Source: Thermodesulfobacterium sp.
GTDB taxonomy: Bacteria > Desulfobacterota > Thermodesulfobacteria > Thermodesulfobacteriales > Thermodesulfobacteriaceae
NCBI GenBank assembly: GCA_021163085.1
Contig: JAGGXL010000106.1
Coordinates: forward strand, 1-8,177
DNA length: 8,177 bases
Direction of reading: 5' to 3'
Shown: positions 1-6,229 of the stretch, in pieces
Layout: each line of letters begins with the position of its first letter
How positions within the stretch are numbered: position 1 is the stretch's first letter
Notes under the pieces: generated by a model
The model's input: only the letters and a program-made list of their open reading frames with translations
Database searches by the model: none
Told to the model about the DNA's origin: nothing
Translations under genes and position numbers: made by a program

Positions 1-362
1 GGGGGAACCTGTTCAATCTCTCCTAAGAAAGAGTTAGCTACTTCCTGTATTTTATTTATATCTATTTCTGGAACATCTTTTTTAGCTACAATCTCTCCGG
101 TTATGTCATAAGTTTCTGTAGTTATACCAAGCTGAAATTCACCTTCATAAACCTTGTCTCCTTCCAGAAAAATTTCTGCCAGTTTCGTGGCATTATTTAG
201 AAAAATAGGTAAAACACCTGTAGCAATAGGATCAAGTGTTCCTCCATGCCCGGCCTTTTTTACTCTTAAAATTTTTCTAACCTTTTCCAGGGTCTCAGTA
301 GAGGTAAGACCTTTTGGTTTATCTACTACTAAAATACCGTTTAATGAAGATTTAACCTTCAT
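1..362 (-). CDS. truB: tRNA pseudouridine(55) synthase TruB, N-terminal part, cut by window edge
   Basis: The enzyme isomerises U55 to pseudouridine in the T-loop of nearly all elongator tRNAs. The first 120 codons are visible, in frame and open to the window edge. Seen directly: the opening GILVVDKPKGLTS, then GHGGTLDPIATGVL at residues 38-51, with the catalytic Asp at 44, then KVYEGEFQLGITTETYD at 70-86, which holds the conserved Tyr72 stacking position. The last visible residues, GEIEQVP, enter the conserved IEQxPP segment. This is about 40 percent of a usual 230-310 residue TruB. The start ATG overlaps the nrnA stop as ATGA. A GAGGAG lies 14 nt upstream, rather far for good pairing, so translation is probably coupled to nrnA. 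No defect is seen in the visible part, and the family assignment is essentially certain. Confidence 0.97.
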   Translation of the reverse strand, partial: MKVKSSLNGILVVDKPKGLTSTETLEKVRKILRVKKAGHGGTLDPIATGVLPIFLNNATKLAEIFLEGDKVYEGEFQLGITTETYDITGEIVAKKDVPEIDINKIQEVANSFLGEIEQVP

Positions 363-1339
363 AGGAAACTTTTCAACTCCTCTTTAAAAGATTTTAAAAA
401 TTCATAAAAATTGCTAACTTTTGTTTTAAAACCACAGGCATATTTATGTCCGCCACCTCCAAAATTTTTAGCCAATTCAAGAATTTCAATAGGAGCTCTA
501 CTTCTAAGACTTACACTTACTATATTTTTTTCAACTTCTTTTATCAAAGCTGAGATTTTAACTCCTTTTATACTTCTTAAAAAATTGACAAAATCACTCA
601 AGTTTTTAGAACCTATTTTTTGAATATCTTCATAAGTTAAGTAAGAGATTGCTATAACTCCACTTTCTAAAAATTCAAGCCTTTCTAAAACTATCTTGAG
701 AGTTTCAATCTCAATTAGGGAAATGTTTTCAAAAAGGGAAGTAGCCACTAAATAGGGTTTAGCACCAAGATTAGAAAGCTCACTTGCTATTAGAAAAGTC
801 TCACTGTTTACATTTTCGTATTTAAAACAACCAGTGTCAAAGTAAAGTCCTGCAAGTAAATTCTGTGCCATCTCTGGTGTGATGAGAAAGTTTCCACTTT
901 TAAGAAGTTTGTAGATTAAAATAGTGGTAGAAGGTGCTGAAGGATCAATTATTGCTATTTCTTTTCCAGAAAAAGCTTTTTTATTTGTGTCAGGGTGATG
1001 ATGATCTATAATAATGAAAACTTTAGAAAAAGATACTTTTTCAAGCACCTTTTCTGGAATTCTTTCTGGAGTATGTGCATCCAAGACAATTACAACTGAA
1101 TTGTGGAGGTTTAACTTGAAATTCTCTACCAAAATAAGATCTTTTGAATAAGGTAAAAATTCAGCATTTTCAGGAATATCCTCTACAAGAGGAAAAGATT
1201 TTTTATTAAGTGATTTGAAAAGAATGTGCAAGCTAAGCATGGAAGAAATTCCATCTATATCTGGGTTAATATGAGTAATTAGCACAAAGTTTTCAAAAGA
1301 ATCGAAAATTTGAAAAATTTTTTTCAATTTTTTACTCAT
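359..1339 (-). CDS. nrnA: DHH/DHHA1 phosphoesterase NrnA (nanoRNase / pAp phosphatase)
   Basis: This is a bifunctional cytosolic phosphoesterase of the Bacillus NrnA type: it degrades 2-5 nt RNA oligomers and can dephosphorylate 3'-phosphoadenosine-5'-phosphate. From an ATG at 1339 it is 326 aa, the usual length. Metal-binding motifs seen: I, THINPDIDG at 22-30; II, VLDAHTPER at 85-93 with Asp87; III, IDHHHPD at 111-117 (the DHH signature); IV, GLYFDTG at 164-170. The DHHA1 substrate-binding domain ends with NFGGGGHKYACGF at 292-304. A start 33 nt upstream (1372) is open, but it would overlap rbfA by 41 nt and adds only a Lys-rich tail. The ATG at 1339 lies in ATGAGTAA at the rbfA stop and is preferred. 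Neither start has a Shine-Dalgarno, so coupling to rbfA is inferred. Position between rbfA and truB is common for this family. Which of the two activities dominates cannot be read from the sequence. Confidence 0.95.
   Translation of the reverse strand: MSKKLKKIFQIFDSFENFVLITHINPDIDGISSMLSLHILFKSLNKKSFPLVEDIPENAEFLPYSKDLILVENFKLNLHNSVVIVLDAHTPERIPEKVLEKVSFSKVFIIIDHHHPDTNKKAFSGKEIAIIDPSAPSTTILIYKLLKSGNFLITPEMAQNLLAGLYFDTGCFKYENVNSETFLIASELSNLGAKPYLVATSLFENISLIEIETLKIVLERLEFLESGVIAISYLTYEDIQKIGSKNLSDFVNFLRSIKGVKISALIKEVEKNIVSVSLRSRAPIEILELAKNFGGGGHKYACGFKTKVSNFYEFLKSFKEELKSFL
377..382 (-). promoter_or_regulatory. Possible distant ribosome binding site of truB
   Basis: GAGGAG on the minus strand inside the end of nrnA. 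The 14-nt spacer to the truB ATG is longer than the usual 5-9 nt, so it may act weakly or help reinitiation at the ATGA overlap. Confidence 0.35.
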
Positions 1340-1688
1340 TTTCTGTTTTAGTTTTTTGTGAAATTTTGGCAAAAAGTTCGTCTAACTTTTTTTCTTTTTC
1401 CAATCTATCATCTTTACGAAACTCAATATCAGGTAGAAATTTGAGGGTTATTTTTTCTCCCAAAAGTTTTTTAATATATCCTTTGGCTTTGTTTAAAGCT
1501 TTTTCCACTTCTTCTGTATCTCCTTCATATACCGTAAAGTAAACAACTGCTTTTTTCAAATCATCTCCGATCCTTACTTCAGTAAGAGTTATTAATTGTT
1601 TAAATATAGGATTATTTAGCTCATGCATTATGATTTCTGAAATAACTTCTTGCAATAAACTGGCTACTTTTTTTGATCTGTGAGACAT
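1332..1688 (-). CDS. rbfA: 30S ribosome-binding factor RbfA
   Basis: RbfA is a small KH-like protein that binds the 30S subunit near the 5' end helix of 16S rRNA and helps its late maturation. At 118 aa it has the usual length. Seen: MSHRSKKVASLLQ at the N terminus, typical of the family's basic first helix; the strand ITLTEVRIGDDLKKAVVYF at 33-51; the helix leading to GYIKKLLG at 70-77; then LKFLPDIEFRKDD at 82-94, matching the family's LR..PEL.F..D block. The C-terminal 25 residues are Lys/Glu-rich. The start lies 8 nt after the ylxP stop with no recognisable Shine-Dalgarno (the upstream bases are A/T only), so reinitiation after ylxP is likely. The 3' end overlaps nrnA by 8 nt. Order after infB and ylxP matches the Bacillus-type infB-ylxP-rbfA cluster and supports the call. 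Confidence 0.94.
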   Translation of the reverse strand: MSHRSKKVASLLQEVISEIIMHELNNPIFKQLITLTEVRIGDDLKKAVVYFTVYEGDTEEVEKALNKAKGYIKKLLGEKITLKFLPDIEFRKDDRLEKEKKLDELFAKISQKTKTENE

Positions 1689-1696
1689 TTAAATTT

Positions 1697-1987
1697 TTAA
1701 TAAGATATGAAGTCTATTTCTGCCTTAATAATCTCTAATCTTCCGTCGTTTTGAATGAAATTTAAAATAGAGGTCAGTTTGCTATCTACGAATTTTTGAT
1801 CTTTACCTACTACACTTATACCAAGAATTGTTTTTTGCCAGAGATCATGTCCATCTACTTCGGCAAAAGATATTTTTTTAAACTCGGATTCAATTTTGTG
1901 AAGGAGTCCTTTTAGTATCTGTCTTTTTGATTTTAAAGAATTAGGTTCAGGAAAGAAAAGTTCAATTTTAGCTACTCCAACCACCAT
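1697..1987 (-). CDS. ylxP: DUF503 / YlxP-family protein
   Basis: This is a 96-aa member of the DUF503 family, named ylxP in Bacillus, which adopts a ferredoxin-like fold and is nearly always found beside infB and rbfA. A role in ribosome maturation is suggested by that context; the sequence itself gives no catalytic motif. Family hallmarks seen: MVVGVAKIELFFPE at the start, SLKSKRQILKGLLHKI at 17-32, FAEVDGHDLWQKTILGISVV at 41-60, and a C-terminal helix and strand ending in EIIKAEIDFISY. Full length, with no insertions. The ATG is 1 nt after the infB stop, and a GGAG 7 nt upstream sits inside the last infB codons, so translation is coupled to infB. The rbfA gene follows after 8 nt. The family assignment is firm; the molecular function is not known from sequence. 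Confidence 0.93.
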   Translation of the reverse strand: MVVGVAKIELFFPEPNSLKSKRQILKGLLHKIESEFKKISFAEVDGHDLWQKTILGISVVGKDQKFVDSKLTSILNFIQNDGRLEIIKAEIDFISY

Positions 1988-1988
1988 T

Positions 1989-4541
1989 TTATATCTCCGG
2001 TGCTACTTCTCTTATTTCAAATGCCTCTATTATGTCCCCTTCTTTTATATCCTGAAAATTTTCTATCCTGAGTCCACACTCGTATCCTGCTGTTACCTCT
2101 CTTACATCTTCTTTAAAACGTTTTAGAGAAGCTATGTTACCTGAAAAGATTACAACCCCGTCTCTTATTACTCTTACTCTATTGTTTCTATGAATTGTTC
2201 CTTCTTTTACATAGCAACCGGCAACAATTCCGACCTTGGGTATTTTGAAAGTTGCTCTAACTTCAGCAATACCTGTAATATGTTCTTCAAGCTTGGGTTC
2301 AAGAAGTCCTACCATAGCTTTTTTGATATCATCAATAAGCTGATAAATTACATCATAGAATTTTATTTCTACTTTTTCATTTTTAGCAACATTTTTAGCA
2401 TTAGGAGTAGGTCTTACATTGAACCCTACTACTATAGCATTAGAAGCCGAAGCAAGCATAACATCACTTTCTGAAATTGCTCCAATTCCTGCACGAATAA
2501 CATTAACTTTTACTTTTTCAGTAGAGAGTTTCGCTAAAGAAGTTTTTAATGCTTCCAATGTACCTTGAGTATCTGCTTTTAATACGATATTTAGTTCTTT
2601 TATTTCTTCTTCTTTTAATTTTTCAAAAAGTTTTTCCAAGGATAGTTTAGCCTCTTTTGCAGCTTCTGCTTCACGGGCTTTTCTCTGACGATATTCTGCT
2701 ATTTTTCTTGCCTTTTCTTCTTCATCAAGCACAATAAAGTCATCTCCTGCCTGAGGTACTTCTTCAAATCCAAGTATTTCAACAGGGATAGATGGTGTAG
2801 CAACTTTTATTCTATTTCCATAACTATCAAACATAGCTCTTACTCTTCCATGAGTAAGTCCAGCTACAAAGACATCTCCTTCTTTTAGAGTTCCTTCCTG
2901 AACAATAACTGTAGCAACAGATCCTCTTCCTTTGTCAAGTTTACTTTCAATAATTCTCCCTCTTGCTGGTCTATCGTAAGCTGCTTTTAATTCAAGCATT
3001 TCTGCTTGTAAGAGCACAAGCTCTAAAAGCTCTTCTATTCCTATCCTTTTTTTAGCAGAAATATCTGCAACAAGAGTATCTCCTCCCCAATCTTCAGGAA
3101 CAAGCCCCAGCTCTGCTAACTGAGATTTAACTTTTTCGGGGTTAGCATCAGGTTTATCAATCTTGTTTATTGCAACCACAATGGGAACTTTTGCTGCTTT
3201 TGCGTGTTCAATGGCTTCTTTTGTCTGTTCCATAACTCCATCATCAGCAGCAACAACAAGAATAACTATATCTGTAACCTGAGCCCCTCTTGCTCTCATA
3301 GAAGTAAAAGCTTCATGCCCTGGAGTGTCAATAAAAGTTATAATTTTCCCATCTTCCAGCTTTACAGTATATGCTCCTATATGCTGTGTAATACCTCCAG
3401 CTTCTTTACTTACTATATCGGTTTTTCTTATAGCATCAAGGAGTGTTGTTTTTCCATGGTCAACATGACCCATTACTGTAACTACAGGGGGTCTTGGTTT
3501 TAATTCCTCTGGAGATGGGGGAGTATATTGGAGAAGGATTTCTTCTTCAATTGGAGCTCTTTCTACTTGATATCCAAATTCATCAGCTAAAATTGCTGCA
3601 GTATCAGCATCTATAGATTGATTAGCAGTTAAAGGCATTCCCATTTGTAAGGATTTCTTTATGAGTTCACTTATTTTTACTCCCATTAACTTAGCTAATT
3701 CGCTAACCTGAATGGTTTCATAAATTTTAATTTTTCTTTCTTTGGGAGGAAGTGTGGGAGGTCTTTCTGATTTTTTTTCTACCTTTTCTTTTACCTTTTT
3801 TTGTTTTTCTTCTTCAGTCTCTTCTTCTTTTTCGAAAAGAACCTCTGGCTCTTCTTCAAATAAGAAATCTTCTATTTCTTTTTTAAGTTCTTTTTTAGGC
3901 TTTTTACTTGGTCTTTTTTTACCTTTTCTTTTTTCTTTTTGCTCAAGCTCTTTTTCTTTCTTTTTCTTTTTTATTTCTTCTTCTGGTTTAGGAGGTATTT
4001 CGGGCTTTTCTTCAGGGACAGCTACAGAAGGTTCCTCTTTTCTTGGTTTGAAAGATTTTTCTCTTCTTGCTTTGAAATCAGTAACTACTCTTTTTTCACG
4101 AGGATATCCTTCCTCTTTTTTCCCTTCTTTTTTTTCTTTCTCTTCAAGCTTAATACTTTCTTTTTCAGGAGCTTTTTCTTTATCTTTAACAGCAACTTTT
4201 ACTTCAGAAGGCTCAGAAGGAACTTCTTTAGAAACTTTCTCTTTCTTCTTTTTTCTTATGATTAGTTTTTTCTTTTTAGGTTTTTCTAATTCTTCAGGCT
4301 CTAAAATTTCTGAAACAGTGCTTTCTGAAAGATCCGTTTGATGTTTTTCTATTTCTTCCCTTTTTATAACAATAAAATCTGTTCTTTTGTTAAAAAGGGC
4401 TTTTATCTCTTGAGCTTCTTCCTCGGTTACAGAAGAGGCTATAGTTTTTACATTAACCCCTTTTTCTTGAAGTTCTTTAAGAAGCTCCCTTGGGTCTAAA
4501 TTTAATTCCTTAGCCAGTTCTCCAACTTTTATCCTTGCCAT
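1989..4541 (-). CDS. infB: Translation initiation factor IF-2
   Basis: IF-2 is a GTPase that brings fMet-tRNA to the 30S P site and promotes 50S joining. It is 850 aa. Domains seen: a first IF2_N module at 1-50 (IKVGELAKELNLDPRELLKE), a very long Lys/Glu-rich low-complexity linker at about 85-270, a second IF2_N module at 274-330 (IQVSELAKLMGVKISELI), the G domain at about 350-518, a beta-barrel domain II from about 525, domain III from about 648, and the initiator-tRNA-binding C2 barrel from about 755. G motifs are intact: G1 GHVDHGKT 358-365, G2 GGITQHIG 382-389, G3 DTPGH 405-409, G4 NKID 459-462, G5 SAK 495-497. The ATG at 4541 has GAAGGTG just upstream. It is first in its operon, without nusA or rimP ahead of it, and divergent from kdsB. 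Domain order is normal, so the linker is the only unusual part. Confidence 0.99.
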   Translation of the reverse strand: MARIKVGELAKELNLDPRELLKELQEKGVNVKTIASSVTEEEAQEIKALFNKRTDFIVIKREEIEKHQTDLSESTVSEILEPEELEKPKKKKLIIRKKKKEKVSKEVPSEPSEVKVAVKDKEKAPEKESIKLEEKEKKEGKKEEGYPREKRVVTDFKARREKSFKPRKEEPSVAVPEEKPEIPPKPEEEIKKKKKEKELEQKEKRKGKKRPSKKPKKELKKEIEDFLFEEEPEVLFEKEEETEEEKQKKVKEKVEKKSERPPTLPPKERKIKIYETIQVSELAKLMGVKISELIKKSLQMGMPLTANQSIDADTAAILADEFGYQVERAPIEEEILLQYTPPSPEELKPRPPVVTVMGHVDHGKTTLLDAIRKTDIVSKEAGGITQHIGAYTVKLEDGKIITFIDTPGHEAFTSMRARGAQVTDIVILVVAADDGVMEQTKEAIEHAKAAKVPIVVAINKIDKPDANPEKVKSQLAELGLVPEDWGGDTLVADISAKKRIGIEELLELVLLQAEMLELKAAYDRPARGRIIESKLDKGRGSVATVIVQEGTLKEGDVFVAGLTHGRVRAMFDSYGNRIKVATPSIPVEILGFEEVPQAGDDFIVLDEEEKARKIAEYRQRKAREAEAAKEAKLSLEKLFEKLKEEEIKELNIVLKADTQGTLEALKTSLAKLSTEKVKVNVIRAGIGAISESDVMLASASNAIVVGFNVRPTPNAKNVAKNEKVEIKFYDVIYQLIDDIKKAMVGLLEPKLEEHITGIAEVRATFKIPKVGIVAGCYVKEGTIHRNNRVRVIRDGVVIFSGNIASLKRFKEDVREVTAGYECGLRIENFQDIKEGDIIEAFEIREVAPEI
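1995..1998 (-). promoter_or_regulatory. Ribosome binding site of ylxP inside infB
   Basis: GGAG on the minus strand, 7 nt before the ylxP ATG. It lies within the last sense codons of infB, so the ribosome finishing IF-2 covers it; this arrangement points to translational coupling. Confidence 0.65.
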
Positions 4542-4545
4542 TAGA

Positions 4546-4552
4546 CACCTTC
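4546..4552 (-). promoter_or_regulatory. Ribosome binding site of infB
   Basis: GAAGGTG on the minus strand; its AAGG core ends 6 nt before the ATG at 4541. It supports that start, which also begins the conserved IF2_N module. Confidence 0.65.
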
Positions 4553-4580
4553 AATTTAAAGGATTTTTTAATTTTTAAAA

Positions 4581-4598
4581 AAGTTTAAATAAGTTTAA
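4581..4598. repeat. Short direct repeat with 10-bp period in the divergent promoter region
   Basis: AAGTTTAA occurs at 4581-4588 and again at 4591-4598, one helical turn apart. It overlaps the weak -10-like box proposed for infB. It could be a protein-binding site, but the background is so A/T-rich that chance is a good explanation. Confidence 0.3.
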
Positions 4599-4661
4599 TA
4601 GTAAAGTCGGAAAATTCAAGAGCTCCTTTTATTTTAAAAAAATTAGATTAAATTTAACTTA

Positions 4662-5387
4662 ATGAGAAAAGTAATAATTATTCCTGCAAGATACGATTCT
4701 GCACGATTTCCTGGTAAACCTTTAGCCTCTCTTTGGGGAAAACCGATGATTCAACATGTATACGAAAGGGCTTTAGCTTCAGAAATTTCAGAGGTATATG
4801 TAGCTACAGATGACAAAAGAATTCTTAATGAAGTAACACGTTTTGGGGGTAAAGCAATTTTAACTGGTAAAGAACACACCTGTGGCACAGAAAGGGTTGC
4901 AGAAGCTTCTAATATTTTAGGACTTAACGATGAAGATTTGATAATTAATTTGCAGGGTGATCAACCCCTTTTTCCATCTGAGTATTTTTCTTTACTTGTG
5001 AAACCTTTGCTTTTTTCTTCTGATATTCACATAAGCACCCTTGCAACTCCTATAAAGACTTTAAAAGACCTTGAAAATCCAAACAAGGTAAAAGTAGTAC
5101 TTGATAATAAGGGTAGGGCACTTTATTTTTCAAGATCCCCAATCCCTTACTTTATGCCACCCGGTAAGGAACCATTATATTTAAAACATATAGGAGTTTA
5201 TACATACACTAAAGGATTTTTAGATAAATTTATTAATCTTCCTCAAGGAGAATTAGAGAAATCTGAAAGGCTTGAACAGTTGAGGGCATTGGAGCATGGT
5301 TATAAAATAGCTGTAACGGTGGTTCCTAAGGATGTTCCAGAAGTTGATACCCCAGAAGATTTGGAATACATAAAAAATTTAAAATAG
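4662..5387 (+). CDS. kdsB: 3-deoxy-manno-octulosonate cytidylyltransferase (CMP-KDO synthetase)
   Basis: KdsB activates KDO with CTP, giving CMP-KDO and pyrophosphate for attachment to lipid A in lipopolysaccharide synthesis; the enzyme is cytosolic. It is 241 aa, against about 245-250 usual. Signature blocks seen: IIPARYDSARFPGKPL at 6-21 (the nucleotide-binding PAR-S-R-PGK loop), YVATDD at 46-51, EHTCGTERVAEA at 71-82, NLQGDQP at 96-102 with the metal-binding Asp100, YFSRSPIPY at 155-163, KHIGVYTY at 175-182, SERLEQLRALE at 201-211, and VDTPEDLE at 228-235. The start is fixed by the conserved N terminus, yet no Shine-Dalgarno precedes the ATG; the 20 bases before it are A/T-rich. Upstream lies the divergent infB promoter region; downstream the MEMO gene follows after 11 nt. 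Its presence indicates a Gram-negative, KDO-containing outer membrane. Confidence 0.97.
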   Translation: MRKVIIIPARYDSARFPGKPLASLWGKPMIQHVYERALASEISEVYVATDDKRILNEVTRFGGKAILTGKEHTCGTERVAEASNILGLNDEDLIINLQGDQPLFPSEYFSLLVKPLLFSSDIHISTLATPIKTLKDLENPNKVKVVLDNKGRALYFSRSPIPYFMPPGKEPLYLKHIGVYTYTKGFLDKFINLPQGELEKSERLEQLRALEHGYKIAVTVVPKDVPEVDTPEDLEYIKNLK

Positions 5388-5390
5388 GAG
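5386..5390 (+). promoter_or_regulatory. Ribosome binding site of the MEMO gene
   Basis: AGGAG, 8 nt before the ATG at 5399. Its first two bases are the last two bases of the kdsB TAG stop, so this site is exposed to ribosomes ending kdsB. It fixes the start. Confidence 0.75.
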
Positions 5391-5398
5391 TAGGAAAT

Positions 5399-6205
5399 AT
5401 GAAAAGAGAACCAGCTGTAGCAGGATATTTTTATAGTAATAATCCAGAGGAACTTAAATTTCATCTATCAACTCTTATTGTTTTTAGAGAAAATAGGATA
5501 AAAGCCAAAGGTGTTATTGTTCCTCATGCAGGTTATATGTATTCTGGATGGGTGGCAGGAAAAGTTTATGGAAGCATAGTTCCGCCTGAAATAGCTATAA
5601 TAATAGGCCCAAATCATACAGGATTGGGAGAAAGAGCATCTGTATTTAATGGAGATTCCTTCATCATCCCCCTTGGTGAAGTGCTGGTTGATAAAAGTTT
5701 GGTAGAGGCCTTGGTAAAAGAAGTGCCTTTCCTTTCTAAGGATGTGATGGCACATCTTCACGAGCATTCCATAGAAGTTCAAGTTCCCTTCCTTCAATAT
5801 ATAAACCCACAAATAAAAATAGTTCCTATATGTTTGAGTAAAATGAACTTAGAAGAAAATATAAGTCTGGGAAAAGGGATAGCAAAAGTAGTAAAAAAAC
5901 ACCCCGATAAGAATATTTTAATAATTGGAAGCAGTGATTTTAGTCACTATGTGCCCCATGAAATTGCCAAGAAAAAAGACATGATGGCTATAAAAAAAAT
6001 ACTTGAACTTTCAGAAAAAGAATTTTTTAGACTGGTTTTAGAGGAAAGACTTAGTATTTGTGGATATAATCCTATAGCAGTTACTATTAGTGCCTGTAAA
6101 AATTTGGGAGCAGAAAAAGCAGAATTAATAGATTATATGACTTCAGGAGATGTGATAAAGGATTATTCTTCTGTGGTTGGTTATGCAGGCATAGTAATTT
6201 ATTAA
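5399..6205 (+). CDS. MEMO-family protein (AmmeMemoRadiSam system protein B)
   Basis: This is a 268-aa member of the MEMO family (human MEMO1 homologues, fold related to class III extradiol dioxygenases such as LigB). No bacterial activity is established to my knowledge. Family blocks seen: REPAVAGYFY at 3-12, VPHAGYMYSG at 41-50, IIGPNHTG at 68-75, HEHSIEVQVPFLQ at 121-133, IGSSDFSHY at 176-184, SICGYNPIAV at 219-228, and DYMTSGD with VVGYAGI near the end. His43, His73 and Cys221 occupy the places of the three metal ligands reported for human MEMO1 (from memory, not aligned), so metal binding is plausible. The start has AGGAG 8 nt upstream, overlapping the kdsB stop, and co-transcription with kdsB and gltX is likely. 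In many prokaryotes this gene sits with AMMECR1 and a radical SAM gene; neither is adjacent here. Confidence 0.93.
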   Translation: MKREPAVAGYFYSNNPEELKFHLSTLIVFRENRIKAKGVIVPHAGYMYSGWVAGKVYGSIVPPEIAIIIGPNHTGLGERASVFNGDSFIIPLGEVLVDKSLVEALVKEVPFLSKDVMAHLHEHSIEVQVPFLQYINPQIKIVPICLSKMNLEENISLGKGIAKVVKKHPDKNILIIGSSDFSHYVPHEIAKKKDMMAIKKILELSEKEFFRLVLEERLSICGYNPIAVTISACKNLGAEKAELIDYMTSGDVIKDYSSVVGYAGIVIY

Positions 6206-6214
6206 TTAAAGAAT

Positions 6215-6222
6215 GGAGGTGA
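6215..6222 (+). promoter_or_regulatory. Strong ribosome binding site of gltX
   Basis: GGAGGTGA, a near-perfect anti-16S complement, 7 nt before the gltX ATG at 6230. It is by far the best Shine-Dalgarno in the window and fits independent, high-level translation of gltX. Confidence 0.88.
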
Positions 6223-6229
6223 ATCTGTA

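Larger units (their letters stand above)
4542..4661. promoter_or_regulatory. Divergent intergenic region of the infB and kdsB operons
   Basis: These 120 bases separate two divergent start codons and should hold promoters for both operons. They are extremely A/T-rich, so hexamer matches are weak evidence. On the minus strand, TTGAAT (4619-4614) and TAAACT (4597-4592) are spaced 16 bp and each match the sigma-70 boxes at 4 of 6 positions, placing infB transcription about 40-50 nt before its ATG. No candidate stands out for kdsB on the plus strand. No tRNA, riboswitch or strong hairpin is visible. Confidence 0.4.

Noticed and set aside
1340..1372. An upstream start for nrnA at 1372, adding 11 residues
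   Set aside because: It has no Shine-Dalgarno, would overlap rbfA by 41 nt, and the added PKFHKKLKQK-like tail is not part of the family core; the ATG at the rbfA stop is a better coupled start.
3742..4341. A 199-codon plus-strand open frame, Ser/Phe-rich, opposite infB
   Set aside because: It is the mirror of the purine-rich linker codons of IF-2; Ser/Phe richness arises from the pyrimidine-rich complementary strand, and no ribosome site or family match is seen.
4575..4619. A 14-codon minus-strand ORF starting TTG after AAGGAG, upstream of infB, as a possible leader peptide
   Set aside because: The spacer between GGAG and TTG is only 3 nt, the start is not ATG, and the Leu/Phe/Lys-rich product is what A/T-rich DNA gives by chance. 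The same bases make the weak -35-like box.
5468..5812. A 114-codon minus-strand open frame opposite the MEMO gene
   Set aside because: It lies wholly inside a clearly coding family gene, has no recognisable motif and no ribosome site.
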